64,000 bases of DNA from Fulvivirga ligni (GTDB lineage: Bacteria; Bacteroidota; Bacteroidia; Cytophagales; Cyclobacteriaceae). The position numbers and the translations under genes were made by a program. This document shows, piece after piece, positions 8,521 to 18,094 of this stretch. Position 1 is the stretch's first letter, and each line of letters begins with the position of its first letter. The notes under the pieces were generated by a model. It had not been told where the DNA came from. It searched no databases and saw nothing but the letters and a program-made list of their open reading frames with translations. The DNA lies in assembly GCF_021389935.1 (NCBI RefSeq), contig NZ_CP089979.1:5499001-5563000 (forward strand). Direction: 5' to 3'.

Positions 8521-9636
8521 ATGATTGAAACGGTCTCTTTTACAGAGCCACATGCAGATATGAACATCTTATTCCTCACCTACCAGGGCGATATTGCGGG
8601 TTCTACGAACTCTATCAGCTATTTATCCCAGGGACTTGCAGAGAAAGGTCATAACGTGATTATGGGCTGCCGCAAGGAGTCTTTGCTATATAAAAACCTT
8701 TCCAACTCCAAGGTAGGGCTCATCCCTATGACTTTTGACTCCCGCTTCGATGTAGACAACATGAAGCAAATTAAAGAAACTGTTAAGAAGCATAACATTC
8801 AAGTAATAAATGCTCAGAGCAGCCTGGATAGGTATACCTCTATCCTCGCCCGATGGAGATACCAACTGCCTGTTAAATTAGTACACACGCGCAGGCAGGT
8901 TTCCAGAAGTGTGGGAGGCATTCAGAATGTATTTTATCAGACCGGGACGGATAAAATCGTAGCCGTGAGTGATGGTATTAAAAAATCATTGATGGCCAAA
9001 GGAATTAAAGAGAAGAATATAGAGGTCATCTACAACGGCACTCCTCCTCAAAAATACAATAACATTGACCCAAAAGAGGTTGAACTACTCAAAGCCAAGT
9101 TCGATATTCAGCCCGGTGATTTCGTTATTGGATGTGTGGCCCGTGCTAAAGAGCAAGTGCAGCTTCTACAAGCATTGGCACATGTGAATTTTAAGGCTAA
9201 AGTGATCTTTGCTGGCATAGAAGAGACCGCTGAATACAAAAAGATTATAAGAGAAAACAATCTAAAACATGACATATTCTTTGAGGGCATGGTGTCATCA
9301 GAGAACATATTGCCATACTATAAAATATTCGATGTAAAGGTGCTCCCCTCAAAAATCGAAGGCCTTTCTCAATCTTTATTAGAAGCCATGTTTTTAAAAG
9401 TACCGGTTATAGCCACTGCCTTAGCAGGAAATCTCGACTTGATTAATAATAGAATTAACGGCCTTCTTTTTGAAGATGAAAACATTCAGGACCTGGCAGA
9501 AGTGCTCACAGCCGTATATCATAATAAAGACTTAAGGGCCTCTCTCGCATCTGAGGGTTTTAAAACCGCCCAGGAATTTTCGGTTGACAGAACGGTCAAT
9601 AACTTTGAGACTCTTTTCACTTCATTGTTAAAATAG
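8521..9636 (+). CDS. Glycosyltransferase, GT4-type GT-B fold
   Basis: 371 residues. The N-terminal Rossmann half begins NILFLTYQGDIAGSTNS, and the C-terminal half contains a GCVARAKEQ start of the nucleotide-sugar domain and the E-x7-E motif in EGLSQSLLEAM. This places it with GT4/GT1 retaining transferases that build cell-surface glycans; donor and acceptor cannot be read from the sequence. The first ATG is 8521, but the ATG at 8560 (residue 14) gives the more typical GT4 start, so the first 13 residues are uncertain. It lies 69 bases before a membrane-bound glycosyltransferase gene, suggesting a shared surface-polysaccharide role. Confidence 0.86.
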   Translation: MIETVSFTEPHADMNILFLTYQGDIAGSTNSISYLSQGLAEKGHNVIMGCRKESLLYKNLSNSKVGLIPMTFDSRFDVDNMKQIKETVKKHNIQVINAQSSLDRYTSILARWRYQLPVKLVHTRRQVSRSVGGIQNVFYQTGTDKIVAVSDGIKKSLMAKGIKEKNIEVIYNGTPPQKYNNIDPKEVELLKAKFDIQPGDFVIGCVARAKEQVQLLQALAHVNFKAKVIFAGIEETAEYKKIIRENNLKHDIFFEGMVSSENILPYYKIFDVKVLPSKIEGLSQSLLEAMFLKVPVIATALAGNLDLINNRINGLLFEDENIQDLAEVLTAVYHNKDLRASLASEGFKTAQEFSVDRTVNNFETLFTSLLK

Positions 9637-9705
9637 GGCATGCGCTTAAACCTTGATTTCAAACAATATAAAAACTAGCTTTGCCGATCACTAAATTTTT
9701 TCAGA

Positions 9706-11298
9706 TTGGCAGATCTTAAGAATAACTCTATCAAACAGTATTATCAAGCTCATCCTTTGAGAACAATTTTACTGGCAGCACTCTTTTTAAGACTACTAGC
9801 GGCATTTTTTTCAGAGGGTTACGCCTTTCATGATGATCACTTCTGCGTGACACGTGTGGCTCAAAGCTGGGCTCAGGGCATTCCGCACTGGGTTAATATG
9901 GATCATCCGCCAATGCACAGTATGCCTTATGCAGGTATTAATGCCATTATCATTTGGATAGTAGAGCACCTGGGCATTACTGATTCAATTGCAAAAACTA
10001 CCATCTTAAGAATTTTCCACGCATTCTATTCACTGCTAACCGTTTACTTTGCTTATAAAATCACGAATCTCATTTCCAATAAAAAGAATGCCGCTAAAGT
10101 AGGTTGGATACTCACCATACTGTGGTTTATGCCTTATCTAAGCGTGAAATTCTTGGCTGAATTAGTATGTGTACCTCCACTTTTGGCTGGTTTTTATCTC
10201 ATTCTTAGAGAAAAAGCGGAAAGCAAAAAGCTACTCCCCTATCTATGTGCGGGAGCTTTATTCGGTTTGGCATTTACCTTCAGGATGCACAGTGTCCTCT
10301 TTGCCGGTGGACTAGGGATCATTTTATTATTCAGGAAAAAGTGGCTCGAAAGTGTAGTTTTCACTGCGGGCTTTCTAATCATCACTTTTATATTGATAGC
10401 TATTCCTGATATGATTTTCTTTGACTATCCATATCAGTATATCGTGGGTTATTTCACTTACAACAGCGAAAACGCTTACAATTATGTCACTGGTGGGCCA
10501 TTTAAATTTCTTCTTACCACCTTTGGATTTCTTGTTCCTCCGGTAAGTGTATTTCTCATCTGGGGCTACATAAAGGGAAGAAAAATAGAGCCGATGATGT
10601 ACCTGGGCATTCTAATTTTCTTTATAGTTCACTCTATTTTCCCTAATAAACAAGAGCGATTTATCCTACCTATGTATCCATTTCTAATCATCATAGGAAC
10701 AATAGGATGGACCAATTTTGTGGAACATTCTAAGTTTTGGATCAAGCACCCAAAGTTACACAATGGCCTTTGGAATTTCTTTTGGGGTATAAATATCATT
10801 GCTACTCTGGCCATGGCCTTAACTTTCACTAAACGAGATCGTATAGAGCCTCTGCATTACCTTTCTAAAAAAACTGATGTCACCTCAGTAATTGTAGAAA
10901 GCGAGCGTGGCGGTGTGAAACAGGTACCTGTATACTACCTGGGTACTAACTGTGTAGATTATGATGAGCTACATGCCGGCCTATTAGGTTTGGAGGAATT
11001 TGAAGCTAATCAAAAATACCTGGACCCTAACTTTAAAGTAGTATTTGACTTTGGTGCTGACAAAAGCCCGGAAAGACTCCAGTTCGAAATGGACAGCGTG
11101 CAGAAGCAGCCCAATTATATTATTTTCAAGGGAGAAAATAATTTTGATCAGAGGAAACAACGGGTCAATGCCTTGTTTCCAGGAAAGAAGCTAACCTTAG
11201 AAAAGGAAATAAATCCTTCTCATTTCGATCAGCTTTTACACATCCTTAATCCAAGGGTACATAGAAACGATGTAGCTCGCGTTTACAAAATTGACTAA
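9706..11298 (+). CDS. Integral-membrane glycosyltransferase (GT-C, PMT/ArnT/Alg9-like)
   Basis: 530 residues with about nine to eleven hydrophobic segments and a soluble C-terminal tail. The first loop contains FHDDHFC directly after the first membrane helix, which is where GT-C enzymes that use lipid-linked sugar donors carry their catalytic acidic residues. The start is TTG at 9706: an in-frame stop lies at 9676-9678 with no ATG between, and the next ATG would remove helix 1 and the acidic loop. The preceding gene is a cytoplasmic glycosyltransferase, so both may modify a surface glycan or lipid. GT22, GT39 or GT83 assignment cannot be made by eye. Confidence 0.78.
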   Translation: MADLKNNSIKQYYQAHPLRTILLAALFLRLLAAFFSEGYAFHDDHFCVTRVAQSWAQGIPHWVNMDHPPMHSMPYAGINAIIIWIVEHLGITDSIAKTTILRIFHAFYSLLTVYFAYKITNLISNKKNAAKVGWILTILWFMPYLSVKFLAELVCVPPLLAGFYLILREKAESKKLLPYLCAGALFGLAFTFRMHSVLFAGGLGIILLFRKKWLESVVFTAGFLIITFILIAIPDMIFFDYPYQYIVGYFTYNSENAYNYVTGGPFKFLLTTFGFLVPPVSVFLIWGYIKGRKIEPMMYLGILIFFIVHSIFPNKQERFILPMYPFLIIIGTIGWTNFVEHSKFWIKHPKLHNGLWNFFWGINIIATLAMALTFTKRDRIEPLHYLSKKTDVTSVIVESERGGVKQVPVYYLGTNCVDYDELHAGLLGLEEFEANQKYLDPNFKVVFDFGADKSPERLQFEMDSVQKQPNYIIFKGENNFDQRKQRVNALFPGKKLTLEKEINPSHFDQLLHILNPRVHRNDVARVYKID

Positions 11299-11356
11299 AC
11301 CATTGAAATTATCAGATAATTAGATATATTGATTTATTTAATTAAACCTCTGAATA

Positions 11357-11785
11357 ATGATTGGCTTTTTCGAACATCAATACCTGTCTTATAAGAAGAC
11401 ACACTTAAAAAACCTTATCGCATTAGCCAAAGCCGATGGTGAGCTGCATGCCGATGAAGAGAAGATGCTTTATGTAATGGGAGAACGATATGGCTTGAAA
11501 GATCGCCAGATTGCCTCCTTAATCAGAAGCAATAAACCCATCGAATTTCAGGTGCCTGAAGGCTTTGAAGACAGAATGAATCAGCTTTATGACTTGATTA
11601 TCATGGTCTACGCTGATGGCATTGTGGAAGAAAGTGAAGTTGCCTTTTGCGAGAACCTTATGGATCAGTTTGCTTTCAGAAAAGAGATAGTAAACTGGAT
11701 GATAGAAATGTTTGATAAGGGAAATCCTCCCACTCTTGAAGAATGGGAGAATATCAAAACTAAGGCTAAAGATTTTATTATCTAG
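11357..11785 (+). CDS. TerB-like small protein
   Basis: 142 residues, all helical. Two copies of an acidic pattern, ALAKADGELHADEEKML (about 23-39) and MVYADGIVEESEVAF (about 78-92), are typical of the TerB/DjlA-N fold, in which such loops bind metal ions. No tellurite-resistance partners (TerC/TerD) are nearby, so the biological role is unknown. The 3' end overlaps the convergent transporter gene by 4 bases. Confidence 0.75.
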   Translation: MIGFFEHQYLSYKKTHLKNLIALAKADGELHADEEKMLYVMGERYGLKDRQIASLIRSNKPIEFQVPEGFEDRMNQLYDLIIMVYADGIVEESEVAFCENLMDQFAFRKEIVNWMIEMFDKGNPPTLEEWENIKTKAKDFII

Positions 11786-13161
11786 ATCAGCATTATTCCG
11801 AAGAACTTGGCAAGCACTGTATTAATAAACAGGAAGCCAAGTACAAACGGGCAGATCACTGTAATCATAATATTGATAAACTTCTCAAGGAAAGACCCTT
11901 TGTATTTAGGGTTTCCTTGTGCTATCTCATCACTGAAGTTTTCTTTACGCCACTTCACCGCAATGAAGATAGACATTAAGCATCCTCCAAGAGGTAAACT
12001 GATATCACTAAACACTTCTGCCACAAAAGTTAAGAAGTCTTTGTCTCCGTAGAATCCAAGCTTTGAGAATATCTCAACAGCGCCTTGAGACAGCATACTT
12101 GGTATACCCACTAAGAAAACGAAAAGCGCTAGCAACCACACCACTCTCTTTCTTGGCCATTTTTTCTCATCTACAAGATAAGCTACTGGCACTTCTAATA
12201 AGCTGATAGTAGAAGTTAAAGCAGCGAAGCATAGTAATAAGAAGAATCCTCCTCCTATTATTCTACCTACTAGAGGCCCCATAGCTTCAAACACACCCGG
12301 TAATACTACGAATACCAATCCTGGGCCAGCAGTTGGCTCAAGGTTTTGAGAGAAAATTAATGGGAAGATTAACAGACCAGCTAAGAAAGCTACACTGGCA
12401 TCCATCACCGTGATCATGGCTGCAGAAGAAATGATATTGTCATTCTTACTGATGTAAGAACCATAAGTAATCAAAGCACCCATACCTAAAGATAATGAGA
12501 AGAATGCCTGACCAAGTGCTGAATAAAGCGCCTCACCTTTAAAGTTACTGAAGTCAGGAAGTAAATAATACTTCACCCCCTCCATAGCGTTAGGCAATGT
12601 TACCGCATATATGATAAGCCCAATAAGGATGATGAATAATACAGGCATCAAAATCTTTGAAGCACGCTCAATTCCTCCTTGTACACCTTTAACAACTATA
12701 AAGGCGGTGATGATCATAAAGCAAAATGAAAATATAAAGTTATCAGTAATGTCAGCTACATAATCGCCGAAGAACTCACTGAAATTACCATTCTGAAGAA
12801 GATTACCGAAGGAGATCTCAAGGAAATAACCAAAGGCCCAGCCTGCTACTACATTATAAAAAGAAAGAATCATTACACCGCAGAGAATACCGAAAAGACC
12901 AATAATCCCCCACTTCTTTCCTCCTAATTTCTTATAAGATCCATAGGCATCTGCCTGCGCTCTTCTACCAATGGCAATTTCACCTACCATTATAGGATAA
13001 CAAACCACCACGGTAAGTATTAAGTATATAATAAGGAATACTGCTCCTCCGTTAAGTCCCGCTTCATAAGGAAACTTCCAAATATTTCCCAGCCCCACCG
13101 CAGAGCCCGCGGCTGCGAATATGAAACCTAATTTACTACTAAATCCACCTCGGTTTGCCAT
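11782..13161 (-). CDS. Sodium-dependent transporter of the SNF (NSS) family
   Basis: 459 residues with about eleven to twelve membrane helices. The N-terminal GFIFAAAGSAVGLGNIWKF is the signature of bacterial LeuT/MhsT-like Na+-coupled amino-acid transporters, containing the unwound TM1 that binds Na+ and substrate. The next loop (YEAGLNGGAVFLIIYL) also matches the family. The substrate is probably an amino acid but cannot be specified. It is transcribed alone, convergent with the TerB-like gene and divergent from the gene at 13492. Confidence 0.94.
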   Translation of the reverse strand: MANRGGFSSKLGFIFAAAGSAVGLGNIWKFPYEAGLNGGAVFLIIYLILTVVVCYPIMVGEIAIGRRAQADAYGSYKKLGGKKWGIIGLFGILCGVMILSFYNVVAGWAFGYFLEISFGNLLQNGNFSEFFGDYVADITDNFIFSFCFMIITAFIVVKGVQGGIERASKILMPVLFIILIGLIIYAVTLPNAMEGVKYYLLPDFSNFKGEALYSALGQAFFSLSLGMGALITYGSYISKNDNIISSAAMITVMDASVAFLAGLLIFPLIFSQNLEPTAGPGLVFVVLPGVFEAMGPLVGRIIGGGFFLLLCFAALTSTISLLEVPVAYLVDEKKWPRKRVVWLLALFVFLVGIPSMLSQGAVEIFSKLGFYGDKDFLTFVAEVFSDISLPLGGCLMSIFIAVKWRKENFSDEIAQGNPKYKGSFLEKFINIMITVICPFVLGFLFINTVLAKFFGIMLI

Positions 13162-13491
13162 AATGTAATGTAAGTTTTAAGCGCTGAAAATATGGACAAT
13201 TTATCATTTATCAAAAGAAAAACTGAAGCATAGGCGCATTTATGTATAAACGGCGATATAAATAATCAAAATCAGCAATAATAACTTAATCCTGTGCAAT
13301 ATAGGAGCATGTATCATTAAGTTTAGGTAAAGATTTTTATTATTATTCTCCGATAATACCGGTGACTTTTAAGTGTTAAAAAGGTCTAATTGTAAACCCT
13401 TTATGCTTAAGTTTGTAATGTATAAAAGCAGGGTTAAATTTTATATAAAAAATTGATCTCAGATCTAATTTGAGATTTTATTACAACTGGC
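13162..13491. promoter_or_regulatory. Divergent intergenic region
   Basis: 330 AT-rich bases between the divergent transporter and 485-residue protein genes, so both promoters must lie here. No clean TAnnTTTG box was placed confidently. A short inverted repeat ATCTCA (13456-13461)/TGAGAT (13471-13476) lies 16 bases before the ATG at 13492 and could be an operator or leader hairpin. Nothing else was seen. Confidence 0.4.
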
Positions 13492-14949
13492 ATGGACTCA
13501 CTTAGAAAACTTACCACCAAGGAAAAAGCACTACAAATTAACCTTAGCAAAGACATCTACGGGTCTTTCGCTGAAATTGGAGCTGGCCAGGAGGTGGCAG
13601 CCAATTTCTTTAAGGCTGGTGGTGCGTCCGGCACAATAGCCAAAACCATGTCTGCCTATGACATGAGCTTTAGTGATGCCATATACGGTTACTGTGAACG
13701 ATATGTATGTGAGCCCAGACTCATGAAAATGTTGGAGCATGAGTACGACCTGCTTATTGAAAGGCTCCCTCACAGAGCACCAAACACTAAATTCTTTGCT
13801 TTCGCCAATACCGTGGAAGCACTCAATTATAAAAGAAGTAATCAGCCTCACGGCTGGATCGGCCTGAGATTTCAGTGCCATCCCGGAGGTGAGTACAATG
13901 AATGTGTGCTTCACGTAAAAATGAGCGACAACGATGTACTCCTGCAGCAGCAAGCACTGGGAATAATTGGTGTGAACCTGATTTTTGGCTGTTTCTACAT
14001 CAATGACGCTGAGCAACTGCTAGAATCTCTGATGGATGGACTTACTCCCGGCAGACTCGAAATTGATATGTTTAGAATCAGCGGCCCTGACTTTAAGCAT
14101 GTGGATAACAGGCTGATGAGTCTTAAGCTGGTAAAAAGTGGATTCACCCATGCCGCCATGTTCGGACCTGATGGCAATGCAATGCAGCCATCTGAAGCAC
14201 TTTACAAGAAAAACGTGCTCATTTTAAGAGGCCGCTTCAGACCAGTGACTCATGTTAATGTAGATATGCTTCTGGCCTCTCGAAGACATTTCAAAAATGA
14301 ACCGGATGTAGATAGAGATAAAATAGTGGTACTCACAGAGCTTACCCTGAGTGATCTAAGAACAGAAGGAGAAATTGATGAGAAAGATTTCTTAAACAGG
14401 GTAGATATTATTTGCTCTTTGGGCCAAAATGTAATGATTTCCAACTATCCTGAATATTACAAGCTGGTAAGCTACCTATCTGAAATTACTAAAGGCCGTA
14501 AGATTGGTATCATCCTGGGTATCTACAACTTACAGCGCGTATTTGATGAGAAGTATTACACTGATCTAAGAGGTGGAGTATTAGAAGCTTTTGGTACTCT
14601 CTTTGGTAACAACGTTAAAATTTACGTGTATCCAGCCAGAAAAGAGGGCGATGAGGAGCAACTTTACACACTGGACAACTTTGAGCTGCCTGATAAGCTA
14701 AAAGGCTTATTCAGCTTCCTTACTGATAATGATAAACTGGAAAACATCCAGGGAGCGAATGTAGACAACCTGCATATCATCTCTGATAATGTTCTTTCTA
14801 TGATCAAGTCAGGTGAAGAAGGCTGGGAAGCAATGGTGCCACGCAAAGTGGTAAGTGCCATCAAAGAAAAGTGCTTGTTTGACTATCCTTGTGAGCCAGA
14901 ATTAAAGAAGGAGCTCCTTAGAAAAGAAAGAGAGCAACAAAACTCTTAA
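13492..14949 (+). CDS. Conserved protein of unknown function (485 residues)
   Basis: A soluble protein with no signal peptide or membrane segment. The N-terminal part (SKDIYGSFAEIGAGQEVAAN, about 19-38, then FKAGGASGTIAKTMSAYDM) looks highly constrained, followed by FGPDGNAMQPSEALYKK around 222-239 and RGRFRPVTHVN around 244-254. I remember proteins like this as widely conserved in Bacteroidota and some other phyla without an established role; names transferred to them are inconsistent and I do not use them. Its 3' end overlaps the convergent queuosine-precursor transporter gene by 4 bases. The gene is certainly real, given its length and conserved character. Confidence 0.85.
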   Translation: MDSLRKLTTKEKALQINLSKDIYGSFAEIGAGQEVAANFFKAGGASGTIAKTMSAYDMSFSDAIYGYCERYVCEPRLMKMLEHEYDLLIERLPHRAPNTKFFAFANTVEALNYKRSNQPHGWIGLRFQCHPGGEYNECVLHVKMSDNDVLLQQQALGIIGVNLIFGCFYINDAEQLLESLMDGLTPGRLEIDMFRISGPDFKHVDNRLMSLKLVKSGFTHAAMFGPDGNAMQPSEALYKKNVLILRGRFRPVTHVNVDMLLASRRHFKNEPDVDRDKIVVLTELTLSDLRTEGEIDEKDFLNRVDIICSLGQNVMISNYPEYYKLVSYLSEITKGRKIGIILGIYNLQRVFDEKYYTDLRGGVLEAFGTLFGNNVKIYVYPARKEGDEEQLYTLDNFELPDKLKGLFSFLTDNDKLENIQGANVDNLHIISDNVLSMIKSGEEGWEAMVPRKVVSAIKEKCLFDYPCEPELKKELLRKEREQQNS

Positions 14950-15749
14950 AAGAACGATCCACTTTTAGAGGCAGCGTCTTCCGTTAACTCATGGGCCTTA
15001 TCTTTCCCCAGGTATTTATCTATGATATAATGCACCACGTATAAAGATGGTGTCATAACAAGTGCTATTATAAACTTGTAAATGTAATTTATAGTACCTA
15101 CAGCTATCACTTGCTGAAAAGGCCATTGAGTATCATCAGCGGCTAGTAAGTAGAATGCGATATAAAGTACTACAAAGCTATCTACTAACTGAGATACTAA
15201 CGTAGAGCCAGTCGCTCTTAACCAAAGTCTTTTGCTCCCGGTGATTTTTCGTAGCTTATGAAAAACATATACATCCAGCAACTGACCTACAAGAAAGGCT
15301 ACCAAAGATCCTATTATAATTCTGGCACCCTGTAAAAACACCTTATTGAAGGCATAATTAATATCTAAGGCCTTACCAGAATCGTCAGTGCTATATAAAT
15401 CCAGCCAAAATTGAGCTGGCTTCAGCCAACTGACCACGGTAATAACTAAAAATGCATAAATGATAAAGACCACGGTGAGATAGCTGATTTTTTTCACACC
15501 AGCTTTACCAAAATACTCGTTTATGATGTCCGTAGTTACAAATACCACTGGCCATAAAACCACCCCTGCCGTAAGATTGAAATCAAGCACCCAATCTCCA
15601 AATAGATGGATCTGAGCAGGTTCTAGACCTAATGTGGTCTCAAGCGAAAAGATTTTAGTGCCTACCAGCTCAGCCAGTAAGGCATTGGTAAGAAATATTC
15701 CACTTAAAACTATAAATAAATTGGTCTTCTTATCTAGCGAGTTCTTCAT
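14946..15749 (-). CDS. yhhQ: Queuosine precursor transporter, YhhQ/VUT family
   Basis: 267 residues with six or more membrane helices. The segment VFVTTDIINEYFGK (about 65-78) is the family hallmark, and FNKVFLQGARIIIGSLVAFLVGQLLDV and STLVSQLVDSFVV also fit. YhhQ imports queuine-pathway precursors (preQ0/preQ1) for the wobble-base modification of GUN-anticodon tRNAs. The ATG overlaps the stop of rnz (4 bases), so the two tRNA-related genes are probably co-translated. No preQ1 riboswitch was recognised upstream. Confidence 0.87.
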   Translation of the reverse strand: MKNSLDKKTNLFIVLSGIFLTNALLAELVGTKIFSLETTLGLEPAQIHLFGDWVLDFNLTAGVVLWPVVFVTTDIINEYFGKAGVKKISYLTVVFIIYAFLVITVVSWLKPAQFWLDLYSTDDSGKALDINYAFNKVFLQGARIIIGSLVAFLVGQLLDVYVFHKLRKITGSKRLWLRATGSTLVSQLVDSFVVLYIAFYLLAADDTQWPFQQVIAVGTINYIYKFIIALVMTPSLYVVHYIIDKYLGKDKAHELTEDAASKSGSFF

Positions 15750-16663
15750 TCAGGTATGTGTATAGACTCACCTTCTGTGGCCAGGTAAGTATTATCAAAC
15801 ACAGATTTAGCCTCTTCCAGAAATGGCGTAAGGTCTTTATAGCGAGCGGAATAATGTCCAATCAGCAGCTGCTTCACTTGAGCAGCCTTGGCAATACCCG
15901 CTGCCTGCTCTGTGGTACTATGAAAAGTTTGCTCTGCCCAAAAAGCTTTTTCCTGTAAAAACGTGGCTTCATGATACAGCAGGTCAACCCCTTTGATAAT
16001 GGGAATTATGCTTTCATCATACTTAGTATCTGAGCAGTAAGCGTATGATCTACTTTCTCTGGGAGGCAAAGTCAAATCGCTGTTTTTATAGATTAACTCA
16101 CCAGCTTCGTTATAGACATCCTCACCTTTTTTCAACGTACCTATCTGTGCGAGTGTAAGGTTTTCAGGTAGCTTCTCTTTATTTAACCGAATAGGTTTAG
16201 GCTTTTCTTTGAATATAAATCCACAACATGCTATTCTATGATTCAATGGAAAGCTCTCCACCGTGAGGTACTTATCTTCAAAAATTAGCTCAGGCTTATC
16301 CGTTCTTAATTCATGAAAATGAATTTTATAATTCAGAGAAGTATCAGAATATTTCAGCTGCGTAGTTATGATTTCCTGAAGACCACGCTGCCCGTAAATA
16401 TAAAGGTCATCTTTCCTTTGCAGCAGGTGCAAAGTAAAGATGAGCCCCATAAGTCCTAAATAATGATCACCATGCAGGTGACTGATAAAGATATGATTAA
16501 TACGAATGGTCTTGCATTTATACCTGGTAAGCTGGGTTTGAGTAGATTCACCACAGTCTATCAGAAAATTATGCGCTCTAATCTTTAAAAGCTGGGCAGT
16601 ATGATGCCTGCCATATGCAGGCGTTGCCGAATTAGACCCAAGTATTTTTAGTTCGAATGACAA
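15746..16663 (-). CDS. rnz: Ribonuclease Z (tRNA 3' endonuclease)
   Basis: 305 residues of the metallo-beta-lactamase fold. SHLHGDHYLGLMGL (about 60-73) holds the zinc-binding HxHxDH, and the downstream metal ligands are visible in YCSDTKYDE and LLIGHYSARY. It cuts 3' trailers from tRNA precursors. The start MSFELKILGSNSATP is typical. It is followed by a 4-base overlap with yhhQ and preceded, 12 bases upstream, by a STAS-domain gene, so the three appear to form one transcript. Confidence 0.95.
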   Translation of the reverse strand: MSFELKILGSNSATPAYGRHHTAQLLKIRAHNFLIDCGESTQTQLTRYKCKTIRINHIFISHLHGDHYLGLMGLIFTLHLLQRKDDLYIYGQRGLQEIITTQLKYSDTSLNYKIHFHELRTDKPELIFEDKYLTVESFPLNHRIACCGFIFKEKPKPIRLNKEKLPENLTLAQIGTLKKGEDVYNEAGELIYKNSDLTLPPRESRSYAYCSDTKYDESIIPIIKGVDLLYHEATFLQEKAFWAEQTFHSTTEQAAGIAKAAQVKQLLIGHYSARYKDLTPFLEEAKSVFDNTYLATEGESIHIPE

Positions 16664-16675
16664 ATTTTAGTTTAC

Positions 16676-17059
16676 TCAGTTTTCCTCTTCTCCCTCTTTC
16701 AAATCATTTTCCAGCTCATTCATGAACACTGCATCTACTGCCTCTTCTACGGTAGGAAGAATATTCAACACACTGTCTAACTGAGATATCTTTATAAGCT
16801 TAAGTGTATGCTCAGAAAGACCCGCTAACACAAAGATTCCACCATCTTCCTGAATTACTCTGTTACCCACAAGAAGGGCGCTAAGACCAGAAGAGTCTGT
16901 ATATTTTACTTCAGAAAGATCTAAAATGATATTTTTAACACCTTCAGCATGAGTTGTTATTAGCTCAGATTTTAAATTAGGTGCAATGTTAGAATCTAAT
17001 TTCTCTTCATGAAGCTTTAACAAACTGTATTTATCCTGCTTATCTATAGTATATTTCAT
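16676..17059 (-). CDS. STAS-domain anti-sigma factor antagonist
   Basis: 127 residues. The core YTDSSGLSALLVGNRVI (about 54-70) is the canonical STAS phosphorylation loop with a conserved Ser in DSSG. This one has the intact regulatory Ser, unlike the STAS protein at 2446-2760. The C-terminal tail is acidic (NDLKEGEEEN). A partner switch kinase is not nearby. It lies between rnz and purC on the minus strand. Function as an SpoIIAA-like regulator is likely; target unknown. Confidence 0.88.
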   Translation of the reverse strand: MKYTIDKQDKYSLLKLHEEKLDSNIAPNLKSELITTHAEGVKNIILDLSEVKYTDSSGLSALLVGNRVIQEDGGIFVLAGLSEHTLKLIKISQLDSVLNILPTVEEAVDAVFMNELENDLKEGEEEN

Positions 17060-17111
17060 TACCTTATTTATGGTTTAGTTATGATTATAATTCCTTAAAC
17101 TGAAATCTTCA

Positions 17112-18065
17112 TTATTCAGTTTTGATATAATCAAGAATTTTCTTTTCAATACGATTCTCGACCTCCGAATAGTCCTGCTTTTGCAGCACATCACCAGTCA
17201 CTTTTTCAAAGAGCTCAAGATACCTATCTGAAATTGATTTTACAACCTCATCAGTCATTTCCGGAACCGTTTGCCCGTCTTTACCTTGAAATCCATTTGC
17301 GATAAGCCACTGACGTACAAACTCTTTTGAAAGTTGCTTTTGCTCCTCGCCAGCATCTTGCCTTTGTTGGTAGCCTTCCTTATAAAAGTAACGAGATGAA
17401 TCCGGTGTATGAACCTCATCGATCAGGTAGATCTCATCGGCCAGCTTTCCGAATTCATATTTGGTATCTACCAAAATAAGACCTCTATCAGCAGCCAGCT
17501 CAGTACCTCTTTGGAAAAGGGCTCTGGTGTATTTTTCTAGCACCACATAGTCCGCTTCTGTAACAAGGCCGTTAGCTAAAATTTCTTCTCTTGAGATATC
17601 TTCGTCATGACCTTCGTGTGCCTTAGTGGTAGGTGTAATGATCGGCTCAGGAAGCTTATCATTTTCTTTTAAGCCTTCCGGCAATGGCACACCGCAAAGC
17701 ATTCTTTTGCCGTCACGGTATTCTCTCCAAGCATGGCCTGCCAGGTAGCCACGGATCACCATTTCCACTGGAAAAGGATCACACATAAGGCCGACAGCCA
17801 CATTAGGATCAGGGCTGGCTTCCAACCAGTTAGGACAAATATCTCTGGTGGCTTCAAGGTTTTTCTGGGCCACTTGATTAAGCACTTGTCCTTTAAAAGG
17901 AATTGCTCTAGGTAGCACTACATCAAAAGCAGATATCCTGTCTGACGCTACCATTACCATCTTCTTATCGAAATAGTAAATATCCCTTACCTTACCTCTG
18001 TAAAAGTTGCTCTGGCCGGGAAAACTGAAGTTTGTTTCTTTTAGGGCTTTCATAGGTGCTGACAA
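17112..18065 (-). CDS. purC: SAICAR synthetase (purine biosynthesis)
   Basis: 317 residues, matching the longer PurC form. It condenses CAIR with aspartate using ATP. Diagnostic segments are [12 protein letters not shown] at the start of the ATP site, [14 protein letters not shown] (about 39-52), [17 protein letters not shown] (about 100-116) and LVDTKYEFG (about 196-204). No other purine gene is in the window. It is separated from the STAS gene downstream by 52 bases and from the repeat-protein gene upstream by 29. Confidence 0.95.
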   Translation of the reverse strand: MSAPMKALKETNFSFPGQSNFYRGKVRDIYYFDKKMVMVASDRISAFDVVLPRAIPFKGQVLNQVAQKNLEATRDICPNWLEASPDPNVAVGLMCDPFPVEMVIRGYLAGHAWREYRDGKRMLCGVPLPEGLKENDKLPEPIITPTTKAHEGHDEDISREEILANGLVTEADYVVLEKYTRALFQRGTELAADRGLILVDTKYEFGKLADEIYLIDEVHTPDSSRYFYKEGYQQRQDAGEEQKQLSKEFVRQWLIANGFQGKDGQTVPEMTDEVVKSISDRYLELFEKVTGDVLQKQDYSEVENRIEKKILDYIKTE

Positions 18066-18094
18066 ATTTAATTAGCCCCAACCATTTTAAAAAT